A DNA stretch of 12,364 nt from Planctomicrobium sp. (GCA_029259835.1 JAJDEL010000173.1:1-12364); one strand, 5' to 3'; counted from the first letter of the stretch, positions 1 to 7,935 are shown. A program made the numbers and translations. Notes: generated by a model not told the origin, from the sequence alone.

Positions 1-506
1 TACTCAGGAACTCCTGTCTTCGGAGCCTTCTTCATGTAGACGAAAACATTTGCCAGGCCACCATCCTTTGAGACAACAACAGATTCATTTGGGACAGCCA
101 TTTCTGAACAAAACGGGTCTTTAGTCATCGCACCTTGGGCAAGAAGGTCAGCAAGTTTCGGAGCACTTCCTTTCACTACGACTCGACCCACAAATTTCGC
201 TGGCCCAGTGTAACTTGAAGTTGCAGAAGCTTTTTCAGCAACAGCTAGCTTTGGTGTTTCAGTGGCTGCAGTCATCTCTTTCTTTGGAGTTGCCACCGCT
301 GGAGTTGAATCCTGGCCCGCTGTTGGCGCTGCGACTTCGTTAGAAGTCTCTTCGGGATCATCAGAAAATGCAAGATCTTCAAACTGAATCACGACGTCAG
401 CAGCTGATTTGACCTCCGTCTTTTCACGACGAGGCTGAGGTGTGCAACCTGAAAGGATCGCAACCGTAAACAACAAAACAAATTGTATTTGAAACCGAGC
501 AAACAT
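1..506 (-). CDS. Cupredoxin-family-like lipoprotein, 3' end cut by window
   Basis: This reading frame opens with ATG at 504-506 and runs 168 codons to the window edge with no stop, so it is a partial gene. Residues 1-21 form a lipoprotein signal: a short hydrophobic stretch ending in L-S-G-C with Cys21 as the likely lipidated residue. Residues 25-100 are a low-complexity linker rich in Ala, Thr, Pro and Glu. From about 103 it matches the next gene upstream: a small beta-rich segment (KFVGRVVVKG), then D-P-F-C with Cys133, then N-E-S-V-V and G-G-L-A-N-V-F-V-Y-M-K-K. The two are therefore tandem paralogues, and 31 bp separate them. The part that would carry copper ligands in the paralogue lies outside the window, so metal binding cannot be judged. 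It is probably an envelope-anchored partner of the Rieske/cytochrome b complex encoded upstream; that role is inferred from context. Confidence 0.85.
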   Translation of the reverse strand, partial: MFARFQIQFVLLFTVAILSGCTPQPRREKTEVKSAADVVIQFEDLAFSDDPEETSNEVAAPTAGQDSTPAVATPKKEMTAATETPKLAVAEKASATSSYTGPAKFVGRVVVKGSAPKLADLLAQGAMTKDPFCSEMAVPNESVVVSKDGGLANVFVYMKKAPKTGVPE

Positions 507-537
507 TACTGTTTCCGTGTCTCTTTTCGAGATGAGT

Positions 538-1404
538 TTAACCGGCGAGTTTGGAAGCTTTAACTGTGACTTCAATCGGCGCCGCTTCTCCATTGGGCGG
601 AACATCCACCGAATATGATCGTTCGATGATCCCAAGTTTTTCATGCCAAATGACGAAATCAACTTTTCCAGCTGGAACGTTTGGAATTTCAAACGTTCCA
701 TCGAGATGAGTCACTGCCGCCCAAGGGTGGTCAAGTGGCATCACGTACGCTGACATAAATGTGTGGAAGTCGCAGACAATCCAAGTTGGCTTTCGATCAC
801 TGAACTGAAATTGGTAGTCAACGTTGGCTTCATTATTCGCCGAAATCGTTGCAGCTAGGGAATTCGAACCACCATTCAGTTTCACATTGTGGGCAATGGG
901 ATCAGAGTTCTTGAGCAGAACCGGTTGACCCACTTGCACAACTTGTGCGTGGGGAACAAAAATGCACCCCTGCTGATCCATGACAAGTTGATCAGTAGGT
1001 GGGGGTGGGATATCAACATTTGGGACTTTTTTCAGATAGATGAAAACGTTCCCTAAGCCACCGCTTTCTCCGACGACAGATTCATTCAGGATGTCCATGG
1101 CGCCGCAAATCGGATCTTTTGCCTGACCTTTCGGACTCGCATGAGCAAGCTTCGGCAAGGCGCCATCAACAGAAATCGTCCCGCGAACCGTTCCGAATTC
1201 TGTGATCTTCGGTCCAGCCGCAACTACGGATTCTGCCTCCGAATCACCTTCCCCACCTTCACGCAAAAGTGTGACAGTGACAGGCGTTAAGGCTCCGCCG
1301 CCGAGTGCTTCTTTTCGTACGGACGAATCACATCCGGACACAAAGAGAGTCGACAACACGAGTCCGGCAAAGACGGTCTGTTTAGTTTGCATGTGAATCA
1401 TCAT
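538..1404 (-). CDS. Cupredoxin-like lipoprotein with carboxypeptidase-regulatory-like tail
   Basis: A 288-residue lipoprotein: the signal segment ends in F-V-S-G-C with Cys25 as lipidation site. Residues 65-127 match the family segment shared with the downstream paralogue (D-P-I-C at 97-100, N-E-S-V-V, G-G-L-G-N-V-F-I-Y). Residues 140-222 look like a cupredoxin: His172 in N-S-D-P-I-A-H-N, then C211-D-F-H214-T-F-M217, which fits the His...Cys-x-x-His-x-x-Met ligand pattern of type 1 copper sites. Residues 225-286 resemble a carboxypeptidase regulatory-like beta domain (D-G-T-F-E-I-P-N-V-P-A-G). Such proteins are common in planctomycete genomes but poorly characterised. The ATG at 1402-1404 overlaps the stop of the octahaem cytochrome gene (ATGA), which implies translational coupling. 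An ATG at 1390-1392 (residue 5) is an equally good start and keeps the signal intact. It may be a copper electron carrier accepting electrons from that cytochrome; this is inferred and copper binding is not proven. Confidence 0.9.
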   Translation of the reverse strand: MMIHMQTKQTVFAGLVLSTLFVSGCDSSVRKEALGGGALTPVTVTLLREGGEGDSEAESVVAAGPKITEFGTVRGTISVDGALPKLAHASPKGQAKDPICGAMDILNESVVGESGGLGNVFIYLKKVPNVDIPPPPTDQLVMDQQGCIFVPHAQVVQVGQPVLLKNSDPIAHNVKLNGGSNSLAATISANNEANVDYQFQFSDRKPTWIVCDFHTFMSAYVMPLDHPWAAVTHLDGTFEIPNVPAGKVDFVIWHEKLGIIERSYSVDVPPNGEAAPIEVTVKASKLAG

Positions 1405-4400
1405 TCGGCACCAGCTGCTTTCGCTGGAGGGGCGGCAGACTCTGGGTTGTAAGTCGTCGGACCGTGTATTTCGAGCAGTTGTTTGTAGTTGAAGAGTCCG
1501 TCAATGATCGATTGTGCCTGACGTGGGTTCTCACCGCCAAAGAGCTTCTTCATGTCGGCAGGTTTTCCAGCCGGGAAGTTCTCTGGCATTGACGTGTAAG
1601 GGTAAACCCACATCGGTTTGTAAACCCAAAGCTGAGTCCATTCTGGTCGCAGCCGCTCTTCAGCACGCTGGAGATTTGGACCTTTGATCTGCTTTGGGTC
1701 GTTGACAAAGTTACCACCGACATTGTGACACTTCCGACACAGCGGACCGTTGAGGACATTCCAGGAAGCTGAGAGGTAATCGTGCTCTGCTTCTGGGAAT
1801 TTTCCAGCGTATGTTGCGGCTTGTTGAGCCTGATATTCCAACTCTTTCGGTGGAATCGATTGATATGGGAACGCAACTCCATCCTTCGCAGCGAAGTAGT
1901 TCGCCAGCGTCTGGGCTTCTTCGTCGCTCATATTAAATCGAGGCATCCGCAAAACCGTCGTCCGACGTAGTGGTTCAGGATTTTTTAGGAATTGATACAG
2001 CCACGGAGTCTGCACCTTGAAACCTTCGGAGGTCAACGGAGGAACCGATGCCTGCCAGGCAGCGTTGTAATCTGTGCCACCAGGTGTCTTACTGAGTTCT
2101 GGAGCAAGCTTGCCAGCTAACCACGCGGCAAATTTTCCACCGCGACCATCAATGAACTTACGGACTTGACCTTCGGCGATTTGAACACCTTCACTCGGCA
2201 TGATGTACTTGCCGTCAGCGAGTTGGAAACCATCCCAGAATCGGTAGGAGTAAAAACGGAACTCCGAATCTTCTTCATCGGGGTCAGGGATTCCCTGAAT
2301 GAATCCGTTAGCTCGGTAAACGAGTGATCCATCCTCTGTCGTTTCACCTGTCGCGCCTTGTCCACCACGCCCGATGGGCTTGATGTGCGAGAGTAAATCA
2401 AAGGCAGCGCGGTCTGCGTCTGCGATTTCCTGACCTTTGATAGCCAGAATTGCCGGATCGTAGGCAAATTCGACGGAACCCATTTCGAGAACGTGACAAC
2501 CTGTGCAATTGAACTTGGCGAGCAATCGCTCCCCTTCAAAAATTGCTTCTTTGGATTTGTCTGGACGGTACTGGAATTCCTCCGATGGTGGATGAGCGAT
2601 CAACCCCAGGACGAATGTTGAGACTGACTCGATCTGATCTTTGTCGAGCGGGAACTTCGGCATTCGAAGTCGCTCGTCCCAGCCTTTTGTCTCAGTCTTT
2701 TTGTAATCGTAGCTTCTTGGCTGGCGAAGTTTCTGCCAGAGGAAGCCTGCTCGACCATGCGAAATCACGCTCTTGTAGAGCATTGCTTCCGTCAAATCTT
2801 GCTCGCTGACGTCTTCGTCACCAGCCTCCTTCTTTGCAACAATCATCTCCATCCGAGCAGCCGTACTTGTTCCAAGTGCAGCGTGGTCATCGTCACCGTG
2901 CGATCCATGAGCGTGTGAATCGTGGTCGCCAGCTGACTTCTTAACTGGTTCACCGTGGTGATGTAAGTATTCGTGAATGTGTTCGTAGGCCAGCTTCGAA
3001 GTGTCTTTACGGCCCCAATCCTGAAGTGCTGTTCCTATCGGTCGTGCAGTTTCAAATCCAGGGATATCGTGGCAACCATAGCAGCCGTAACGCGAAATCG
3101 TACGACGGCCGAGATAGACCATTTTTCGTTCTTCCCACTGTTCTGGTGTCACTTCTTCATCAACACTCAGTGGAGCAAGTTCGACTTCGTCACCTTTAAT
3201 CACACCCGGAAGCAACGCTCCGTCGGCATACATCTCAGCCTTCACCGGATACTTGTGTTCGTCAAGTGCTTTATTTAAGCCAGCGTTACCAAGGGCCTTA
3301 CCCAGGAACAGACGGACCAAATCATCCAGAGGTGTCGCGACAATCAGCCGAGCAGTCAACTCTCGACCACCGCGAATGACCGATAACGTGACCACATCGT
3401 TCACAGATGTTGCAGCCTCAAGCTCTTCCAGGTGCTCCGGAGACTTGATTGCCGATCCATCGAATGTAGTGAGAACATCGCCCGCAAGCAGTGGGCAAAC
3501 TTCCCAACCTTCGTCGTTTTTCTTTTCAGCGCGGTCAGCCGGGCTTCCTTGAATAACTTCTTGAACCAGAATGCCACGGAATTGATCATCGCTGAGGCCA
3601 AGTTCTTTTGCATCTTCTTCAGTGAAGTCATGCGCTGCGACCAACCCGAGATTCGGTTTTGGAATCGGCAACGCAGGGAATTCTTTCGCACCACCTTGTA
3701 GTAAGTACGTCGCGATATCTGCCGCCGGATCAATGTAAGTTTCACCCTCTTCGTATGGTTTCAGAAACAGGTCAGGCATTTTCGTTCGTGTGTGATATCG
3801 ACTTGGCTCTTTAATCCAAGTGTACATCCACAGGAAGCCATCTTTGCCAGGCTTGACCTTTTCATGAATCCTGGAAAGGTCTGGGCCAAAGTTCGCGGTA
3901 ACACCTTCGAAAGCTTCGCCCTGCTTGCTGTGACAAGCTAAACAACCCCGCTTAGAGAAAAGTTCTTCTCCACGCTTAGCATCTGGAGTGTAGTCATCAT
4001 TAGGTGAGAGATACTCGAACTTCTCCGACTTGACTTCAAGGTATTTCGCAATCGCTGCGAGCTCCATAGGCTGCAGGAGTGCTGCCATGGCATCGTGCTG
4101 GTTCGTGAGATCAAAGAACTGCGGCATTCGCGTTGTCGGGCGGAATCGACTCGGTTCTTCTGTCCAGTAAGCAATGAATTCTGGTGTTGTTTTGCTGGCA
4201 ATGTGACGAAGTGCTGGCCCGACCTTTCGCATTTTCCCAGGGATCATGTTCGGATCAGCTTCGATAATCGCGAGTTCTTCAGGCGAATTCGGCTCCAATC
4301 GCAAGTCAGGACCAATTGGTGTTGTCCCGTCGAAACCATTGATTTCGTGGCAACCAAAGCAGCCATAAGAACTAATCGTTTCAAAACCCTTAACGAGTTT

Positions 4401-5576
4401 CGGTGCTGTTGCCCCGAACGTCGGATTCACTCCAAGTTCAACCACATCATGATGGCATTGCAGGCAACTTGATTCTATGAAATGGCTCGGAAGTTGTGGT
4501 GATTCCCAGAAGTGATTGGAATGCCAACCATGTTTCTTTTCCCACTCCTTCGCGACGACTGGGTTCGCAGGTGTATGTTCCGCGTTTTGGAAACTCGTGC
4601 CTGAACCATCTCCAGCGTGACAGATTGTACATCCGAAGTCATTAACTGGATGAGGGCTTGCTGCGGTGAGAAAGAGCTCAGGGTTCGGGTGAGAAACAAA
4701 CGGCTGCGGGAAATCTCCATCCGGGTAACTCTGCTTCATGCCGGCAACCTGACCATTCTCGCGGACAACACTAAAGTCATCAATAAAGACATGGCATGTC
4801 CGGCAGCGGTCAACACGATCAACCTCTTTAGATCCTAACGTCTGCTTTTGCCCAGACGGCCAATCGTACTGAATTTTGATATGAGGGTTGAATCCTTCAA
4901 GAATTGGCAACTCTTTTGCCCAGCGTTTAATGGCAACAAAACTATTGTCTGGGGCGAGGAGATTCTGTTGCTCTTTCAGAGCATCTTCTGCCTCGGTTGC
5001 TTCAGCAAGTGCAGTTTTCGCTGCATCAAGCTGACTGCGTTGAGTATTGAGACTACTTTTTGCTGCTTCAAATTTTGCGAGTGCCTGTTCGGCAGAGAGA
5101 GCCGTCTCATTAGCAACGAGCTTTGCCTGCTCGAAGACTCCCAGGTAATGAGCCAAAACTTCGGGACTCGATTCATCACGAACTTGAATATCGTAATCTG
5201 CCCGCGCCTTATCACGTTCGGCATTTCGCGTCTTCGAATCCGCCTTGAGAATCTGGACCTGACCTTCAAGAGCACGCAGTTCTGATTCAAGATTCTTGAC
5301 ATCAGATGAACGCGCGTCCCAGTCAGCTTGCAAGAGTTTGACACTCTCCTTCAGTTCTTCGACCTTCTTCAGGTAATCAGCGTCGTTGTACTTCTCACGT
5401 TCCTGTTCGACGCGCTGTACACGGTACTTTTCACCCTGCTTCTGGTAGTGCTTCCAGGAACGAGCTTCGTCTTTGTACATCATTAACAAAGTCGTACCGA
5501 GTAGTAACACGGCACTCGCCGCAAACACTTTGTGCATTTGCGGGAGACTTCGCCAATACTGTTCACTTGCTGGCAT
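1401..5576 (-). CDS. Membrane-anchored octahaem cytochrome c with coiled coil and PDZ domain
   Basis: A 1391-residue cytochrome c. Residues 16-33 form one membrane anchor with a short N-terminal inside stretch. Residues 40-208 are charged, Leu/Ala-rich and strongly predicted by eye to be coiled coil. Eight CxxCH haem sites start at Cys258, 316, 371, 406, 545, 832, 1024 and 1280. The last five are each followed by a W/F...P...MP segment with a candidate axial methionine (Met484, 600, 972, 1211, 1330); the first three lack one and may be bis-His. Residues 665-748 read as a PDZ domain (G-S-P-A-D-R-A and L-A-G-D-V-L-T). Residues 866-898 carry ten histidines. The gene follows the cytochrome b genes and overlaps the lipoprotein gene by ATGA. 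It probably takes the place of cytochrome c1 or f, carrying electrons from the Rieske protein to periplasmic acceptors. The haem count is read directly; the role is inferred from context. The start has no clear Shine-Dalgarno sequence, but it puts the anchor at the expected place. Confidence 0.93.
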   Translation of the reverse strand: MPASEQYWRSLPQMHKVFAASAVLLLGTTLLMMYKDEARSWKHYQKQGEKYRVQRVEQEREKYNDADYLKKVEELKESVKLLQADWDARSSDVKNLESELRALEGQVQILKADSKTRNAERDKARADYDIQVRDESSPEVLAHYLGVFEQAKLVANETALSAEQALAKFEAAKSSLNTQRSQLDAAKTALAEATEAEDALKEQQNLLAPDNSFVAIKRWAKELPILEGFNPHIKIQYDWPSGQKQTLGSKEVDRVDRCRTCHVFIDDFSVVRENGQVAGMKQSYPDGDFPQPFVSHPNPELFLTAASPHPVNDFGCTICHAGDGSGTSFQNAEHTPANPVVAKEWEKKHGWHSNHFWESPQLPSHFIESSCLQCHHDVVELGVNPTFGATAPKLVKGFETISSYGCFGCHEINGFDGTTPIGPDLRLEPNSPEELAIIEADPNMIPGKMRKVGPALRHIASKTTPEFIAYWTEEPSRFRPTTRMPQFFDLTNQHDAMAALLQPMELAAIAKYLEVKSEKFEYLSPNDDYTPDAKRGEELFSKRGCLACHSKQGEAFEGVTANFGPDLSRIHEKVKPGKDGFLWMYTWIKEPSRYHTRTKMPDLFLKPYEEGETYIDPAADIATYLLQGGAKEFPALPIPKPNLGLVAAHDFTEEDAKELGLSDDQFRGILVQEVIQGSPADRAEKKNDEGWEVCPLLAGDVLTTFDGSAIKSPEHLEELEAATSVNDVVTLSVIRGGRELTARLIVATPLDDLVRLFLGKALGNAGLNKALDEHKYPVKAEMYADGALLPGVIKGDEVELAPLSVDEEVTPEQWEERKMVYLGRRTISRYGCYGCHDIPGFETARPIGTALQDWGRKDTSKLAYEHIHEYLHHHGEPVKKSAGDHDSHAHGSHGDDDHAALGTSTAARMEMIVAKKEAGDEDVSEQDLTEAMLYKSVISHGRAGFLWQKLRQPRSYDYKKTETKGWDERLRMPKFPLDKDQIESVSTFVLGLIAHPPSEEFQYRPDKSKEAIFEGERLLAKFNCTGCHVLEMGSVEFAYDPAILAIKGQEIADADRAAFDLLSHIKPIGRGGQGATGETTEDGSLVYRANGFIQGIPDPDEEDSEFRFYSYRFWDGFQLADGKYIMPSEGVQIAEGQVRKFIDGRGGKFAAWLAGKLAPELSKTPGGTDYNAAWQASVPPLTSEGFKVQTPWLYQFLKNPEPLRRTTVLRMPRFNMSDEEAQTLANYFAAKDGVAFPYQSIPPKELEYQAQQAATYAGKFPEAEHDYLSASWNVLNGPLCRKCHNVGGNFVNDPKQIKGPNLQRAEERLRPEWTQLWVYKPMWVYPYTSMPENFPAGKPADMKKLFGGENPRQAQSIIDGLFNYKQLLEIHGPTTYNPESAAPPAKAAGAE

Positions 5577-5648
5577 TGTTATTCAACGTTGCTCTGCTCT
5601 GCCTGCAAGGTTGCCTATTTGACAACCGCCGACAGAAATCAACTTCAC

Positions 5649-7019
5649 TTAGATGTTAAAGACCCACTCGGGAATCGAAACGATGTATTTCAGATTAAAG
5701 ACCCACCGCAGCACCATCTTCAATGGTAGCGAGGCCATAAAAAGAAACAGGTTCGCAAGCACCATAAACCGCACGAATCCCATTTTCACGAAGAACTTCT
5801 TAAAAATGGTGACTGCCAGCAATGGAGGAATCGCAAACAAGTAAAACAAGATGACAAGTATCCCTGTCCACTCACGCAGCAAAATCGAACTCGCTTGCGA
5901 AACGAAACTAGTTTCCGGGTCAGGCTTCGGGAGAGGAAGCTCCAGAAACGTCAACCAGAAATAATCGGACAAGTTGACATTGTTCAACACTTCAAGTTTG
6001 TGCGAATCCCAATACTCATAAAGTCCGAACATGTTCCAGTTTGGACCACGAATAAACGTCCCGAGAACGATCATCCCGGTCCATAATGGCATAAACCCAA
6101 ACAGAAAAGTCGTAATCGCAAATGGACGCTCATTGAACGTGTAGTAACCGTTACCCTTGGTATTGAAATCGATATAGGGGATCGCCATCAGCCCGACAAG
6201 AATCACACTCGGAAGGACAACCCCAGCCATCCACGGATCAAAGTAGACCAACATTTCCTGAAGACCAAGGAAATACCAAGGAGCCTTCGATGGATTCGGT
6301 GTTTTGACTGCTGATGCCGGCTCTTCAAGAGGAGCCTGAAGTGCGACACCCCAGACGATAAGAAGTGCCGTGATCAGAATCATGCAGATCATCTCGGTAT
6401 AAACGAGATCGGGCCACACAAGAACTTGGTCAGAAAGCTCCTTTTCACGAACCGGGCGGCCTTCGGCAAGCCGCTTGTCATTCTCATTCGCCTTAACGAA
6501 GAACAACCATGTCGTAAAACCGACCAGAAAGAGCATCCCGACAATCGGGACATTATCAGGTTTACCAACAATCCTACGGAAGTCGTAGTCCGTCATACTG
6601 ACGGAAATAAACAACACGCTGAGATTAAAGAGAATCCAAGAGACAGTTGGCTTCACCCACGTTTTGCGAAGCACGATAATCGCAATATAAATGACGATAG
6701 ACAGGCAAAAAAAGCTAATCGGATTCGCAATGACCGAGTCAGCAGGATTTTTAATAAACTCGGGCAGCCTCAACACGAAGTCTTCCGCTGATGTTGCACT
6801 TTGGACCGCAAAATGAACCAAAGCAACAAGCAACAATAACGCAGAATAACCTGCCCATAAAAATGCTTTCGGGATGTGTTTAAACCCCAGAATGTCTTCA
6901 AACTGCCCATCAACCTTAAAGCTACGAACTGACCAGCCGATGTTCAAAAAGAACAACAGCAAGTACAGCCAGCCAAGGCCGTGAATCACGCCAACCGTTA
7001 AATCGGGATGAGGATTCAT
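5649..7019 (-). CDS. Cytochrome b C-terminal (subunit IV-like) protein, enlarged, about 10 membrane segments
   Basis: A 456-residue membrane protein. Residues about 200-325 align by eye with subunit IV (PetD) of b6f: W-P-D-L-V-Y at 202-207, a helix at 207-227, K-A-P-W-Y-F-L-G-L-Q-E at 245-255 where PetD has the PEWY motif, then helices at about 262-281 and 300-322. Ordinary PetD has about 160 residues and three helices. Here there are also five extra hydrophobic segments before it (about 10-31, 52-72, 100-118, 125-142, 158-176) and two after it (about 382-404 and 412-436). This subunit should complete the cytochrome b core and form part of the quinol-oxidation (Qo) site. It lies 82 bp after the cytochrome b6 gene and 72 bp before the octahaem cytochrome. 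TTAGGGAA sits close before the ATG as a poor ribosome site. The extra helices are not recognised; they might bind another cofactor or hold the large cytochrome c. Confidence 0.88.
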   Translation of the reverse strand: MNPHPDLTVGVIHGLGWLYLLLFFLNIGWSVRSFKVDGQFEDILGFKHIPKAFLWAGYSALLLLVALVHFAVQSATSAEDFVLRLPEFIKNPADSVIANPISFFCLSIVIYIAIIVLRKTWVKPTVSWILFNLSVLFISVSMTDYDFRRIVGKPDNVPIVGMLFLVGFTTWLFFVKANENDKRLAEGRPVREKELSDQVLVWPDLVYTEMICMILITALLIVWGVALQAPLEEPASAVKTPNPSKAPWYFLGLQEMLVYFDPWMAGVVLPSVILVGLMAIPYIDFNTKGNGYYTFNERPFAITTFLFGFMPLWTGMIVLGTFIRGPNWNMFGLYEYWDSHKLEVLNNVNLSDYFWLTFLELPLPKPDPETSFVSQASSILLREWTGILVILFYLFAIPPLLAVTIFKKFFVKMGFVRFMVLANLFLFMASLPLKMVLRWVFNLKYIVSIPEWVFNI

Positions 7020-7101
7020 AATTCCCTAACACCGCACTCTTATCAATGTACAAACAAAAATCGGCTTCACTTCCAAGCAAAGCTCTCAGCCAACTAAAAC
7101 A

Positions 7102-7875
7102 TTACAGCGGCTGACTAATTCCACCATCTTTACGAACACGCCAGAAGTGAACGGCGATCAGCCCTGAAACCACAATCGGAATTGCGACGCAGTGCAGGAT
7201 ATAAAACCTGTTCAAAGTCTCTTCACCCACAGTACGTGCCCCCAAGAGCAGGAACCGTGCATCGCTCGCATTTGTAATCAAATCAAAGCCACCCACGTTG
7301 AGCAACTGAAACCCTGGTCCCTCATGACCAAGGAATGGTGTCGCACGAGCCATGTTCGAACCAACCGTAATCGCCCAAATCGCCAACTGATCCCAAGGGA
7401 GCAGATAGCCTGTAAACGACAACAGCAGGGTCAACACCAGAAGTAAAACTCCAATCACCCAGTTAAATTCCCGAGGAGGCTTATAGCTCCCCGTCAGGAA
7501 CACCCGGTACATATGAAGCCACACGGTGATCACCATCGCATGCGCCCCCCAGCGATGAATCTCACGCATAATCCCGAGAGTATTCACATCTCGCAGGGCG
7601 CGAATATCAGTAAACGCCCACTCAAGAGTCGGGCGATAATAAAACATCAACAAAACGCCAGTGAGCGTTTCAACCAGAAACAGAAAAAACGTAATCCCAC
7701 CCATGCACCACGTGTAAGACAGGGCAATCCCGCCCTTCTTCGCAGAGACAGGGTGCAAATGCAAAAAGAAGTTCGTCAATATGACGACCGCACGATTACG
7801 ACGATCATACGGGGCAGGGTGGCGAAAAATGCTTCGCCAAATCTGCGACTTCCGAATATATTCAGTCACCGACAT
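7102..7875 (-). CDS. Cytochrome b6-type subunit (cytochrome b N-terminal half)
   Basis: A 257-residue four-helix dihaem cytochrome b. Haem ligands are visible as His107 (I-H-R-W-G-A-H) and His121 (W-L-H-M-Y-R) in the second helix, and His228 (Y-I-L-H) and His243 (A-V-H-F-W-R) in the fourth. The spacings are 14 and 15 residues; the 15-residue step is typical of cytochrome b6 rather than mitochondrial-type cytochrome b. Cys57 in W-C-M-G-G-I-T falls where b6 has the cysteine that binds haem ci (cn). F-Y-Y-R-P-T, F-L-T-G-S-Y-K-P-P-R-E and G-Y-L-L-P-W-D-Q are further b6-like signatures. A roughly 20-residue longer loop lies between the third and fourth helices compared with plant b6 (about 171-220). 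The protein ends G-I-S-Q-P-L, like b6, confirming that the gene is split rather than truncated. An AGGT ribosome site (complement of 7882-7885) sits at good spacing before the ATG. It carries quinol electrons through the membrane as the complex's core. Confidence 0.95.
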   Translation of the reverse strand: MSVTEYIRKSQIWRSIFRHPAPYDRRNRAVVILTNFFLHLHPVSAKKGGIALSYTWCMGGITFFLFLVETLTGVLLMFYYRPTLEWAFTDIRALRDVNTLGIMREIHRWGAHAMVITVWLHMYRVFLTGSYKPPREFNWVIGVLLLVLTLLLSFTGYLLPWDQLAIWAITVGSNMARATPFLGHEGPGFQLLNVGGFDLITNASDARFLLLGARTVGEETLNRFYILHCVAIPIVVSGLIAVHFWRVRKDGGISQPL

Positions 7876-7881
7876 GCAATT

Positions 7882-7885
7882 ACCT
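7882..7885 (-). promoter_or_regulatory. Shine-Dalgarno AGGT for the cytochrome b6 gene
   Basis: AGGT is followed by six bases (AATTGC) before the ATG at 7873-7875. This is the only well-placed Shine-Dalgarno match I see in the respiratory cluster; the Rieske, octahaem and lipoprotein genes have weak or no match. It supports the chosen start of the cytochrome b6 gene. Confidence 0.5.
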
Positions 7886-7935
7886 GACGGACACTACTTC
7901 AATAAACACAAAACAAAACGAGCCTTGCCGAGACC

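Noticed and set aside
4848..5285. Open frame of 145 codons on the plus strand
   Set aside because: Lies antisense inside the coiled-coil and haem part of the octahaem cytochrome; Cys/Phe-rich composition with no recognisable domain.
5577..5648. GGTTG...CAACC inverted repeat between subunit IV and the octahaem gene
   Set aside because: Only five pairs with a nine-base loop and no U-tract; likely chance.
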